Shown piece by piece: positions 15,114-21,414 of a stretch of DNA of 26,762 nucleotides. The DNA comes from JAODBQ01 sp038213195 (lineage in GTDB: Bacteria; Actinomycetota; Acidimicrobiia; Acidimicrobiales; Ilumatobacteraceae), in NCBI GenBank assembly GCA_038213195.1, contig JBBQTN010000050.1:1-26762 (forward strand), written 5' to 3'. A program made the position numbers and the translations under genes. The notes beneath the pieces are model-generated. The model was not told where the DNA came from, searched no databases, and was given only the letters and a program-made list of their open reading frames with translations. The stretch's first letter is position 1, and each line of letters opens with the position of its first letter.

Positions 15114-15554
15114 TCATGGCAATTGCGCCGCCACCCAGGTGCCGACCGGATCGTCGCCGCCGGCGAGGTACCAGGCGTAGTGCGCGTGCAGGCACTTCAC
15201 GCCAACACGCGTCCCGGCGACGCCGCCGTGCGGTCGCGGACCGGCGTGGCCGGCCGGGAGGGCGGCGTCGCGCTCCGCCGCGTAGCGCCGGTGCGCATCG
15301 GCGATCGATACCGGGTCGAGCTCGGCCTGCGCCCGGCGGACACCCCCCGCGGCTTCCAGCCGGCCGACCGCGGCGATCGCGCTCCGACCGACGAGCCAGA
15401 ACCGGGTCGGCATCGGTGTGCCGTCGTCGAGCAGGGGCGCGTTGCGCACGACGAGCGGCGCGCCGCTGGCGTCGCGCACCAGGACGTCGAACGAGCCGAG
15501 CGGCTCGCGGCCGAGCAGATCGGCAACGGCGATCACGTCGGGATGTGCGGCCAT
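15114..15554 (-). CDS. DUF501 family protein
   Basis: A 146-residue protein of the actinobacterial DUF501 family, function unknown. Recognisable parts are DLLGREPLGSFDVLVRDASGAPLVVRNAPLLDDGTPMPTRFWLVG, LEAAGGVRRAQAELDP and the near-invariant end VGVKCLHAHYAWYLAGGDDPVGTW with one Cys and two His that could bind metal. Length is normal. It starts at ATG 15554, four bases after the coxG stop, and is followed by the Ppx-like gene. In many actinobacteria the gene sits between a FtsB/DivIC-like gene and ppx; here coxG takes the upstream place. Placement in an operon with molybdenum-enzyme genes looks like a rearrangement rather than a functional link. Confidence 0.8.
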   Translation of the reverse strand: MAAHPDVIAVADLLGREPLGSFDVLVRDASGAPLVVRNAPLLDDGTPMPTRFWLVGRSAIAAVGRLEAAGGVRRAQAELDPVSIADAHRRYAAERDAALPAGHAGPRPHGGVAGTRVGVKCLHAHYAWYLAGGDDPVGTWVAAQLP

Positions 15555-15558
15555 CGCG

Positions 15559-16446
15559 TCACTTGCGCAGGCGGCGGAGCAGCAGCAAGACCAGCGCCAA
15601 GCCGCCGAGCGCCGGCAACAACCGCTTCAGGATCGCACCGCCCGCCGCGCTGGACAGGTCGATCGGCTCCGCCGCAGGCCCCTCGATCTTGCGAACCGTG
15701 GGCGCACTGTTCGTCGCCGTCGCGTTCGTCGACGGCGGCACCATCGCCGCGTTGGCAGGCTTCGACGCGGCGCTCGCCGGCTCGGCGGGCTCGGACTCGG
15801 CGGTCCCCGCCTCGGACGGCTCGGTCGATGCCGAATCCGCGGCCTTCGACCCGGTCGGCTTCGAACCGACCGGCTTCGACCCGGCGGGCTTCGATTCGGC
15901 GGGCTTCGACCCGGCCCGCTTCGACTCGACGGCCGGCTCGCGCACGGCCTCGGCCTTGGCGGCGGGCTCTGCAGCGGCCTGACCGTCCGGCGTGGCCTGC
16001 GCGTCGAGCATCTTGTTGAGGTTGTTGGAGAACTGGGTCATCAGCTTCTTGCTGACGTCGGCCATGATCCCGCGGCCGAACTGGGCGACCTTGCCGGTGA
16101 CACGCAGGTCGGTCTCGACCACGCACTTGGTGACGGCACCCGACACGCTCTCCAGCCGGGCGGTGATCACGGCGTCGGCGTTGCCCTTGCCGCCGGTGTC
16201 GCGGCCCTCGGCCTTGAGCACGGCGCGGTGGTCCGAGTCGTCGCGCTCTGTGAACGAGGCCTGCCCCTTGAACGCCGTCGAGATGGCCCCCAGCTTGACC
16301 TTGACGACCCCGCGGAACACGTCGCCCTCGATCTCCTCGAGTTGCGCCCCTGGCATGCACGGGGCGATGCGCTCCACGTCGGTGAGCACCGCCCACGCCT
16401 CGTCGATCGGGCGGTTGACGGTGAATTCATTCAGGAGCTTGTCCAT
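15559..16446 (-). CDS. coxG: CoxG-like SRPBCC protein with repeat linker and C-terminal membrane anchor
   Basis: A 295-residue protein in three parts. Residues 1-150 are a CoxG-type SRPBCC domain (NEFTVNRPIDEAWAVLTDVERIAPCMPGAQ, VKVKLGAISTAFKG, VTGKVAQFGRGIMADVSKKLM). Residues 150-265 are a Pro/Ser/Lys/Ala/Glu-rich linker containing six five-residue repeats of the GSKPA type (about 174-201). Residues 276-290 are a hydrophobic segment followed by RRLRK, a tail anchor facing the cytoplasm. In Oligotropha, CoxG recruits CO dehydrogenase to the membrane; the same role fits this layout. The ATG at 16446 lies inside the end of the MocA-like gene (16-bp overlap). Upstream in-frame codons belong to that gene's antisense register and are not coding. 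The linker is longer than in many relatives. Confidence 0.87.
   Translation of the reverse strand: MDKLLNEFTVNRPIDEAWAVLTDVERIAPCMPGAQLEEIEGDVFRGVVKVKLGAISTAFKGQASFTERDDSDHRAVLKAEGRDTGGKGNADAVITARLESVSGAVTKCVVETDLRVTGKVAQFGRGIMADVSKKLMTQFSNNLNKMLDAQATPDGQAAAEPAAKAEAVREPAVESKRAGSKPAESKPAGSKPVGSKPTGSKAADSASTEPSEAGTAESEPAEPASAASKPANAAMVPPSTNATATNSAPTVRKIEGPAAEPIDLSSAAGGAILKRLLPALGGLALVLLLLRRLRK
15842..15931. repeat. 15-bp tandem repeat inside coxG
   Basis: Six imperfect 15-bp units (consensus on the plus strand GGCTTCGACCCGGCG) encode six five-residue units on the minus strand, such as AGSKP, AESKP, VGSKP and TGSKA. The phase matches codons, so unit gain or loss would keep the frame. Confidence 0.7.
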
Positions 16447-17024
16447 CGCTCGAGGTCCTCCAGCGTGTCGATGTCTGCCGCAGAGCCTACGCAGGGGACC
16501 GCACATACCTGGTCCCCGAGTCGGCGCAGCAGACCACGCGCCCCCTCGTCACCGTCCGTGGGGAGTTCCCCCCACAGTGAGCGAGCGATCCGCACCGGGT
16601 TCGGCCCGCGACGGCCGTCGTAGGTCGCCACCACCAGCTCGCACTCCGCCGGCGCGAGGGCGACGGCGCGCCACGCCTCGGGACTGATGAACGGTTGGTC
16701 GGCGAGCCCGACGACGATCGCCTCGACACCTGCGGCGGTGGCAGCGGCGACGGCCGCCTGCAGCGACGACGCCTGGCCACTGGCCCAGCGCGGGTTGTGG
16801 ATGACCGTGACGGCACCTGCGTCGGTGATGGCGTCGATGTCGAGCGGTGCTGCACCGGTGATCACGACCACCTCGTCGAGACCGGCCGCGACGAGGTGGT
16901 CGAGGCTGTGGCGCCACAGGGGCCGGCCACCGAGGTCGGCGACCAGCTTGTGCGCGGGGCCGCCGGCCGCGCCCCGGAAGCGGCTGCCGGCGCCAGCAGC
17001 GAGGAGCACCGCCATCACGCGCAT
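16431..17024 (-). CDS. MocA-like molybdenum cofactor nucleotidyltransferase
   Basis: A 197-residue nucleotidyltransferase of the MobA/MocA group. The N-terminal nucleotide loop is LLAAGAGSRF (7-16), of the MocA type rather than the LAGGxSxRMG of MobA. It is followed by HKLVADLGGRPLWRHSLDHL, NPRWASGQASSLQAAV (77-92), the metal-binding GLADQPFI (106-113), RGPNPVRI and GDEGARGLL (158-166). MocA transfers CMP from CTP to molybdopterin, making the dinucleotide cofactor used by xanthine dehydrogenase- and CO dehydrogenase-type enzymes. That suits the cox-like genes on both sides. Start ATG 17024, or possibly ATG 17015, three codons in. It leads the five-gene minus-strand set and overlaps coxG by 16 bp. 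Confidence 0.85.
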   Translation of the reverse strand: MRVMAVLLAAGAGSRFRGAAGGPAHKLVADLGGRPLWRHSLDHLVAAGLDEVVVITGAAPLDIDAITDAGAVTVIHNPRWASGQASSLQAAVAAATAAGVEAIVVGLADQPFISPEAWRAVALAPAECELVVATYDGRRGPNPVRIARSLWGELPTDGDEGARGLLRRLGDQVCAVPCVGSAADIDTLEDLERWTSS

Positions 17025-17082
17025 CAGGTCGGCCGGATCCCGAATGACATGACGAGATCATGACGAATCCCCGCCGCCCGTG

Positions 17083-17112
17083 TTGAATGTTGCAGTTTGA
17101 TGTCGCTAGTGT
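17083..17112 (+). promoter_or_regulatory. Promoter upstream of the NlpC/P60 gene
   Basis: TTGAAT (17083-17088), an 18-bp spacer and TAGTGT (17107-17112) form a recognisable -35/-10 pair. Transcription would start near 17119, next to an in-frame ATG at 17120. This gives either a leaderless transcript from 17120 or a leader of about 168 bases to ATG 17288. Confidence 0.5.
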
Positions 17113-17119
17113 CGCAGCG

Positions 17120-17287
17120 ATGACGACCCGGGTGGGTCGGTGCGTGGTGCGCACCGGGCGCTCGCGTCGTCTGCGGTGGCGCTCTCGTGTGGCGCACTCG
17201 CCGTGTCAGCGGACGGGCCTTCGCTCGTCCACGACCAGCGCGCGCACCCGTGAGCGCCCCATCGCAGCAGAGAGGAACGTCGCTCGC
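17120..17287 (+). other. GC-rich, structured leader or N-terminal extension of the NlpC/P60 gene
   Basis: The stretch can form small hairpins (GACCC/GGGTC near 17123-17137; GGTGCG/CGCACC near 17138-17155). It is also open in the NlpC/P60 frame, where it would add 56 arginine-rich residues before the signal peptide. Such an extension would be unusual for an exported protein, so I favour a transcribed leader. I could not match it to a known riboswitch. Confidence 0.35.
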
Positions 17288-17938
17288 ATGACGCATCGTC
17301 ACCGGATCCGACTCGTCGCCATCTCCGGCGCGCTCCTGGTCGGAGGTGTGGCCGCTGTGCCGGTTGCGACGTCGACGGTGGCCGCGGCACGACCCGTCAT
17401 CCGCAACGATGCCGTTGCCGCCGTCGCCGCAGACGCGCTCGTCGATCTGAACGCCTACCTCGGCGACGGAGATGCGTCTGCGCGGTTCTCCTACGTCGGT
17501 GAGCGTCACGTGATCGCCGGCGTGATCGCCAACCGGCTCGGCGTCGATCCGGCGATGCTCGAGCAGGCGTGGCGCAGCGCGGACGACACCCATCAACGGG
17601 CGTTGATGGGTGCGCTCAGCCAGCTCGGCGTGCCGTACCACCGCAACACGTCCAACCCCGGCGTGTCCTTCGACTGCTCGGGTCTGACCTCCTACGCCTG
17701 GTCCCAGGCCGGTGTGGCCATCCCCCATCAGAGCGGCAGCCAGATCAGCACCATCGCACCACGGACGTCGATCACCGCCCAGGCCGGCGACATCGTCTAC
17801 TACCCGGGTCACGCGATGATGTACCTCGGCGTCGACGGCGCGATCATCCACGCCCCGTACACCGGGCGCACGGTCGAGGTCGACATGGTCTCCAAGTCGC
17901 ATCACTTGAAGGTGCGCTACGGCAACCCGCTCGGCTGA
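17288..17938 (+). CDS. Secreted NlpC/P60-family peptidoglycan hydrolase
   Basis: A 216-residue exported cell-wall hydrolase. The N-terminus is a signal peptide (MTHRHRIRLVAISGALLVGGVAAVP, cleavage probably near VAAARP, residue 35). After a short helical region (about 40-110) comes the NlpC/P60 domain with the catalytic set: Cys130 in FDCSGLTSYAW, His175 in GHAMMYLG and His188 in IIHAPYTG. The family cleaves bonds in peptide stems of peptidoglycan, typically D-Glu to diaminopimelate. The middle region is not a recognised repeat domain. ATG 17288 was chosen because it starts the signal peptide; GAGAGGA about 11 bases upstream can serve as the ribosome binding site. An alternative leaderless start at 17120 is possible. 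Confidence 0.86.
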   Translation: MTHRHRIRLVAISGALLVGGVAAVPVATSTVAAARPVIRNDAVAAVAADALVDLNAYLGDGDASARFSYVGERHVIAGVIANRLGVDPAMLEQAWRSADDTHQRALMGALSQLGVPYHRNTSNPGVSFDCSGLTSYAWSQAGVAIPHQSGSQISTIAPRTSITAQAGDIVYYPGHAMMYLGVDGAIIHAPYTGRTVEVDMVSKSHHLKVRYGNPLG

Positions 17939-18009
17939 CGACGGCAGCCGACGTCCTCATCGGCGCGAACTACGGCGTCCGGTCTCGAACGCTCGGTCAT
18001 CGCTCCGGC

Positions 18010-18819
18010 TCAGGCGTGGATCGGGCCGCTGCCGTCCCGCAGCGAGGGCGCCTCACGACCGGTCCGGTTGGCGATGATCTCGGCGCAGATCGAGATCGCA
18101 GTCTCCTCCGGCGTGCGCGCCCCGATGTCGAGGCCGATCGGGGACATCAGCCGGGCCAGATCGGCCTCGTCGAGCCCCGCCTCGCGCAACCGCTCGAGCC
18201 GCTTCGCATGCGTCGTGCGGCTGCCCATCACCCCGACGTAGCCGACCGCCGTGGCAAGCGCGCCGCGCACGGCCGGCACGTCGAACTTCGGGTCGTGGGT
18301 GAGGATGCACACCACGTCGCGGCGGGTGAGCGTCGATCCACGCCGTTCGAACAGCTTGTCCGGCCATGACACGACGACCTCGTCCGCCATCGGGAACCGC
18401 CGTCTGGTGGCGAAAACGGCGCGCGCGTCGCACACCGTGACCCGGTATCCGAGCACCTTGGCGACCTTCGCCAGCGCGGCGGTGAAGTCGACCGCGCCGA
18501 AGATCCACATCTGCGGTGGAGGCGCCCACGTCTCGATGAACACCCGCACCACCGGTGTGTCGACCAGGTCCTCAGGCGTCGTCTCGCCATGTGGTCCGTA
18601 GTGGCGTACGCCGCTGCGCCCCGCTTCGAGCTCGCCGAGCGCGTCGCGCACGACGATGCGGTCGAGCTCAGGATCGCCGAGCGATCCCTGCGCGGCGAGC
18701 GCCGGTTCGATCAACAGCTTGGCGCCGACGTGCGGCCCGTCGATCACCGTCGCCAGGCCGACCGGCTGCTCGCTGCGGATCCGGTCACGCAGCATGCTGT
18801 ACAGCGACTCGCCGGTCAC
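18010..18819 (-). CDS. XdhC-family maturation protein, Rossmann-domain form
   Basis: A 269-residue XdhC/CoxI-family protein. The C-terminal Rossmann-like part is well kept: MWIFGAVDFTAALAKVAKVLGYRVTVCDAR, VVSWPD, VCILTHDPKFDVPAVRGAL, VGYVGVMGSRTTHAKR and SPIGLDIGARTPEETAISICAEI. The N-terminal part (1-95) has only a weak version of the first XdhC domain and lacks both the GGCVE and TCGG cysteines. Those are supplied by the 105-residue protein encoded just upstream, whose stop overlaps this ATG by four bases. The two probably act as one unit that delivers sulfurated molybdenum cofactor to the hydroxylase. It ends 71 bp from the convergent NlpC/P60 gene. Confidence 0.88.
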   Translation of the reverse strand: MTGESLYSMLRDRIRSEQPVGLATVIDGPHVGAKLLIEPALAAQGSLGDPELDRIVVRDALGELEAGRSGVRHYGPHGETTPEDLVDTPVVRVFIETWAPPPQMWIFGAVDFTAALAKVAKVLGYRVTVCDARAVFATRRRFPMADEVVVSWPDKLFERRGSTLTRRDVVCILTHDPKFDVPAVRGALATAVGYVGVMGSRTTHAKRLERLREAGLDEADLARLMSPIGLDIGARTPEETAISICAEIIANRTGREAPSLRDGSGPIHA

Positions 18820-19133
18820 CAGTCCAGCGGCTCCACGAACAACCGGATCGTGCCGCCGCAGGTGAGCCCGACCGCGAACGCCTCGTCGTCGCTGTAGCCG
18901 AACGAGATGACCCGCGGCTGGGCCTCCCCGTGGAGGATCGCCAACGCCTCGCTGACGACGGCGCCCTCGACGCAGCCACCGCTGACGCTGCCGGCCACCT
19001 CGCCGTCGATGTTGACCACCATCGCCGCGCCGGGCAGGCGCGGGCCCGAGCCCTCGATGTCCACCACGCGGGCGATCGCGACGGCTCGGCCGGCGGCCCG
19101 CCAGCGATCGATGTCGTCGAGCAGTTCGCGCAT
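18816..19133 (-). CDS. XdhC-family N-terminal domain protein (small, cysteine-bearing partner)
   Basis: A 105-residue protein that corresponds to the first XdhC domain only. It has GSGPRLPGAAMVVNIDGEVAGSVSGGCVEGAVV with Cys54 and VGLTCGGTIRLFVEPL with Cys92, both conserved in the family. In XdhC a cysteine takes part in cofactor binding or sulfur transfer. The start overlaps the coxE stop (TGATG) and the end overlaps the larger XdhC gene, so translation of all three is coupled. Split XdhC pairs are common in actinobacterial cox clusters. Confidence 0.87.
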   Translation of the reverse strand: MRELLDDIDRWRAAGRAVAIARVVDIEGSGPRLPGAAMVVNIDGEVAGSVSGGCVEGAVVSEALAILHGEAQPRVISFGYSDDEAFAVGLTCGGTIRLFVEPLDW

Positions 19134-20449
19134 CAGCTGTTCCTCGTGTTGTTCGTTGTCACGGTGCGGTGGGCGGGTCGGCCGGAACGCTCTCCGGCGA
19201 TGACGGCGGCCAGCTCCTCCATCGCGGCGAGCGAGTGGCCCTCCACGAAGTGATCAACATACGGCAGCGCGGCCGCCATGCCCCTGGCCAGCGGGGCGTA
19301 GCCGGGCGTGACCTTCAACGGATTGACCCAGACGAGCTCGCGGGTGATCCGGTGCAGGCGCTGCATCTGCTCGCCGAGGAGCGCGGGGTCGCCACGATCC
19401 CAACCGTCGCTGAGGATCACGACGATCGCCCCGCGGGCCATCCCACGCGCACCCCACTCGTCGTTGAAGCTGCGCAGGCACTCGCCGAGGCGGGTGCCGC
19501 CGCTCCAGTCCTCGACGCGGTCCCCGGCACGGCGCAGCGCCCCGTCGGGGTCGCGGCCGTGCAGCTCCTTGGTGAGTCGCGTCAGCCGAGTCCCCAGGGC
19601 GAACGCCTCGACGTGCTGGCGTCCCGCGACGGCGGCATGCACGAAGCGCAGCATCGCCCGTGCGTACGGCTCCATCGAGCCGCTGATGTCGAGCAGCAGC
19701 ACCAGCCTGCGCAGCCGCTGCCCCGGCTCGCGCCAGGCGCGCACGACCGGTTCGCCGCCGGAGCGCAACGAGGCGCGCATCGTGCGGCGGATGTCGGGGC
19801 GACCGCGCCCTGCCGGCCGGTGGCGGGCGCTGCGCCGCGGCGGCCCGGCGAAGCGCAACTGCTCCATCAGCTGCTGCGCGTGGCGCAGCTCGTCGTCGTC
19901 GTAGGTTGCGAAGTCCTTCTGACGGAGGGTCTCGGTCGCCGAGAAGCGCAGCACGAGCGTCGGGTCGTTGTCGCCGCCCGCAGCCGCGTCCTGATCGTCG
20001 CTCTGCGCGTCCTCGTCGTCGACGGCGAGCGTGATCCGCTGCACCTCCGGCTCGTCGAGCTGGTCGTCGGGACTCACGGCGTGCCAGAAGACGCGGTACG
20101 CACGGTCGTAGACGGCGATGTCCTCCGGCCGGAAGACCAACGTGCTCCGGCCCGCCCAGTAGACGGCCGCTGCATCGGCGAGCCCGACCTGGCCGAGCGC
20201 CTCGACGTAGGTCAGGACGTTGCCGATCGGCGTCGGCAGGCCCGCCCCGCGCAGCACCCGGGCGAAGGCGACCGCGATGCGCTCCGGCTGGAAGCGCGGC
20301 CCGCCATCGCCCGGACCGTTCGCTGCCGGTGTGCGATCGCCGTGCTCGGTCACCGTGCGACCGCCCTCGGCAGGCGGATGATCAGTTCGCCGCTGTGCGC
20401 CGAACCGTCCTGCCTGGTGGTTCGCGCGCTGCGCTCGTTCCCTGGCCAC
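19133..20449 (-). CDS. coxE: CoxE-like VWA domain protein
   Basis: A 438-residue protein of the CoxE/VWA-containing family that works with a MoxR-type ATPase. Residues 50-130 are a helical N-terminal domain (FARVLRGAGLPTPIGNVLTYVEAL, RPEDIAVYDRAYRVFW). An acidic stretch follows (VDDEDAQSDDQDAAAGGDND, 143-162), then an arginine-rich segment RTMRASLRSGGEPVVRAWR, and the VWA domain from about 245, with MIDAS motif DISGS (254-258), GGTRLGECLRSFNDEW and VVILSDGWDRGDPALL. In CO dehydrogenase maturation, the MoxR/VWA pair helps build the CuSMoO2 centre. GTG 20449 lies four bases after the moxR stop; GTG 20353 is an alternative that would remove 32 poorly conserved residues. Confidence 0.9.
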   Translation of the reverse strand: MARERAQRANHQAGRFGAQRRTDHPPAEGGRTVTEHGDRTPAANGPGDGGPRFQPERIAVAFARVLRGAGLPTPIGNVLTYVEALGQVGLADAAAVYWAGRSTLVFRPEDIAVYDRAYRVFWHAVSPDDQLDEPEVQRITLAVDDEDAQSDDQDAAAGGDNDPTLVLRFSATETLRQKDFATYDDDELRHAQQLMEQLRFAGPPRRSARHRPAGRGRPDIRRTMRASLRSGGEPVVRAWREPGQRLRRLVLLLDISGSMEPYARAMLRFVHAAVAGRQHVEAFALGTRLTRLTKELHGRDPDGALRRAGDRVEDWSGGTRLGECLRSFNDEWGARGMARGAIVVILSDGWDRGDPALLGEQMQRLHRITRELVWVNPLKVTPGYAPLARGMAAALPYVDHFVEGHSLAAMEELAAVIAGERSGRPAHRTVTTNNTRNS

Positions 20450-20453
20450 CGCC

Positions 20454-21377
20454 TCACCGCGTCGGGTTGCTGCGTGCGATCGCCATCTTGACCACCGTTG
20501 CCAACCCGTGCTGGCGGGCGCGGTCCTGATCCTCCCGGTACTTCAGCACCGTGCCGAGCGTCGCTTCAACGGACCGCTCGTCGAGCTCGACGACGCCGAG
20601 GACGGCGAGCGCCTGGGCCCAGTCGATCGTCTCGGCGACCCCGGGCGGCTTGTACAGGTTGAGCGTGCGCAACGCCTCGACTGCCGAGGCGACCTGGCGG
20701 GCCAGCGACTCGACGACGTTGGGCACGCGCATCTGCACGATCCGCACCTCGCGCTCGAAGTCGGGGTGCTCGACCCAGTGGTAGAGGCAGCGCCGTTTCA
20801 GCGCGTCGTGCACATCGCGGGTGCGATTGGAGGTGAGCACGACGATGGGCGGCCGGGTGGCGCTGAACCGACCGATCTCCGGAACGGTGATCTGGTAGTC
20901 GGAGAGCACCTCGAGCAGGTACGCCTCGAACTCGTCGTCGGCACGGTCGATCTCGTCGATGAGCAGGACGGGAACGCTGTCGCCGGTGTGCTCGATCGCC
21001 TGCAACAGCGCCCGCTTGAGCAGGAACCGCTCCGCGTAGAGCTGGTTCTCCAGCTTCGCGGTGCCGACGCCGCGGGCCTCGCCTGTCGCCTCGGCGGCGC
21101 GCAGGTGGAGCAGTTGGCGGGCGTAGTCCCAGTCGTAGACCGCCTGGCTGACGTCGATGCCCTCGTAGCACTGCAGGCGGATCAACCGGCCGCCGGTCCA
21201 CCGGCTGAGGACCTTGGCGACCTCGGTCTTGCCGACGCCGGCCTCGCCCTCGAGCAGCAGTGGCCGCTTCAGCGCCATCGCCAGGTAGATCGAGGTGGCC
21301 AGCCCTTCGTCGGGGAGGTAGCCGTGCCTGCCCAACGCCTCGGCGACGTCGTCGGGGGAGGTGGGTGCGACAGCCAT
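20454..21377 (-). CDS. coxD: MoxR/CoxD-type AAA+ ATPase
   Basis: A 307-residue AAA+ ATPase. Motifs are Walker A GEAGVGKT (44-51), Walker B VLLIDEIDRAD (137-147, catalytic Glu142), sensor 1 Asn184 in LTSN and an arginine-finger region LKRRCLYHW (193-201). The form with YEGIDVSQAVYDWDYARQLLHL and DFEREVRIVQMRVP is close to CoxD, the ATPase that in Oligotropha promotes maturation of the CO dehydrogenase metal centre. It leads a coupled set: this gene, coxE, and the two XdhC genes. ATG 21377 has no Shine-Dalgarno but a leaderless-type -10 box seven bases upstream. CoxD relatives also serve other molybdenum hydroxylases, so CO dehydrogenase is not proven. Confidence 0.9.
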   Translation of the reverse strand: MAVAPTSPDDVAEALGRHGYLPDEGLATSIYLAMALKRPLLLEGEAGVGKTEVAKVLSRWTGGRLIRLQCYEGIDVSQAVYDWDYARQLLHLRAAEATGEARGVGTAKLENQLYAERFLLKRALLQAIEHTGDSVPVLLIDEIDRADDEFEAYLLEVLSDYQITVPEIGRFSATRPPIVVLTSNRTRDVHDALKRRCLYHWVEHPDFEREVRIVQMRVPNVVESLARQVASAVEALRTLNLYKPPGVAETIDWAQALAVLGVVELDERSVEATLGTVLKYREDQDRARQHGLATVVKMAIARSNPTR

Positions 21378-21384
21378 CCGCTTC

Positions 21385-21390
21385 AGGTTA
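21385..21390 (-). promoter_or_regulatory. -10 box for leaderless transcript of the moxR-coxE-xdhC set
   Basis: On the minus strand TAACCT is followed by seven bases and ATG 21377, the spacing expected for leaderless transcription. It lies in the 37-bp gap shared with the divergent GH13 gene. No convincing -35 box was seen. Confidence 0.45.
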
Positions 21391-21414
21391 CGGCTGCTGG
21401 CATGCTGGGCCGTC

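Noticed and set aside
15842..15931. CRISPR-like array
   Set aside because: The 15-bp units are in-frame coding repeats without spacers.
17120..17287. c-di-AMP (ydaO-type) riboswitch in the leader of the NlpC/P60 gene
   Set aside because: Context is suggestive, but I could not find the conserved junction sequences in the leader.
17939..18009. Terminator between the NlpC/P60 and XdhC genes
   Set aside because: Only a 5-bp stem (GCCGA/TCGGC, 17947-17964) is visible; too weak to call.
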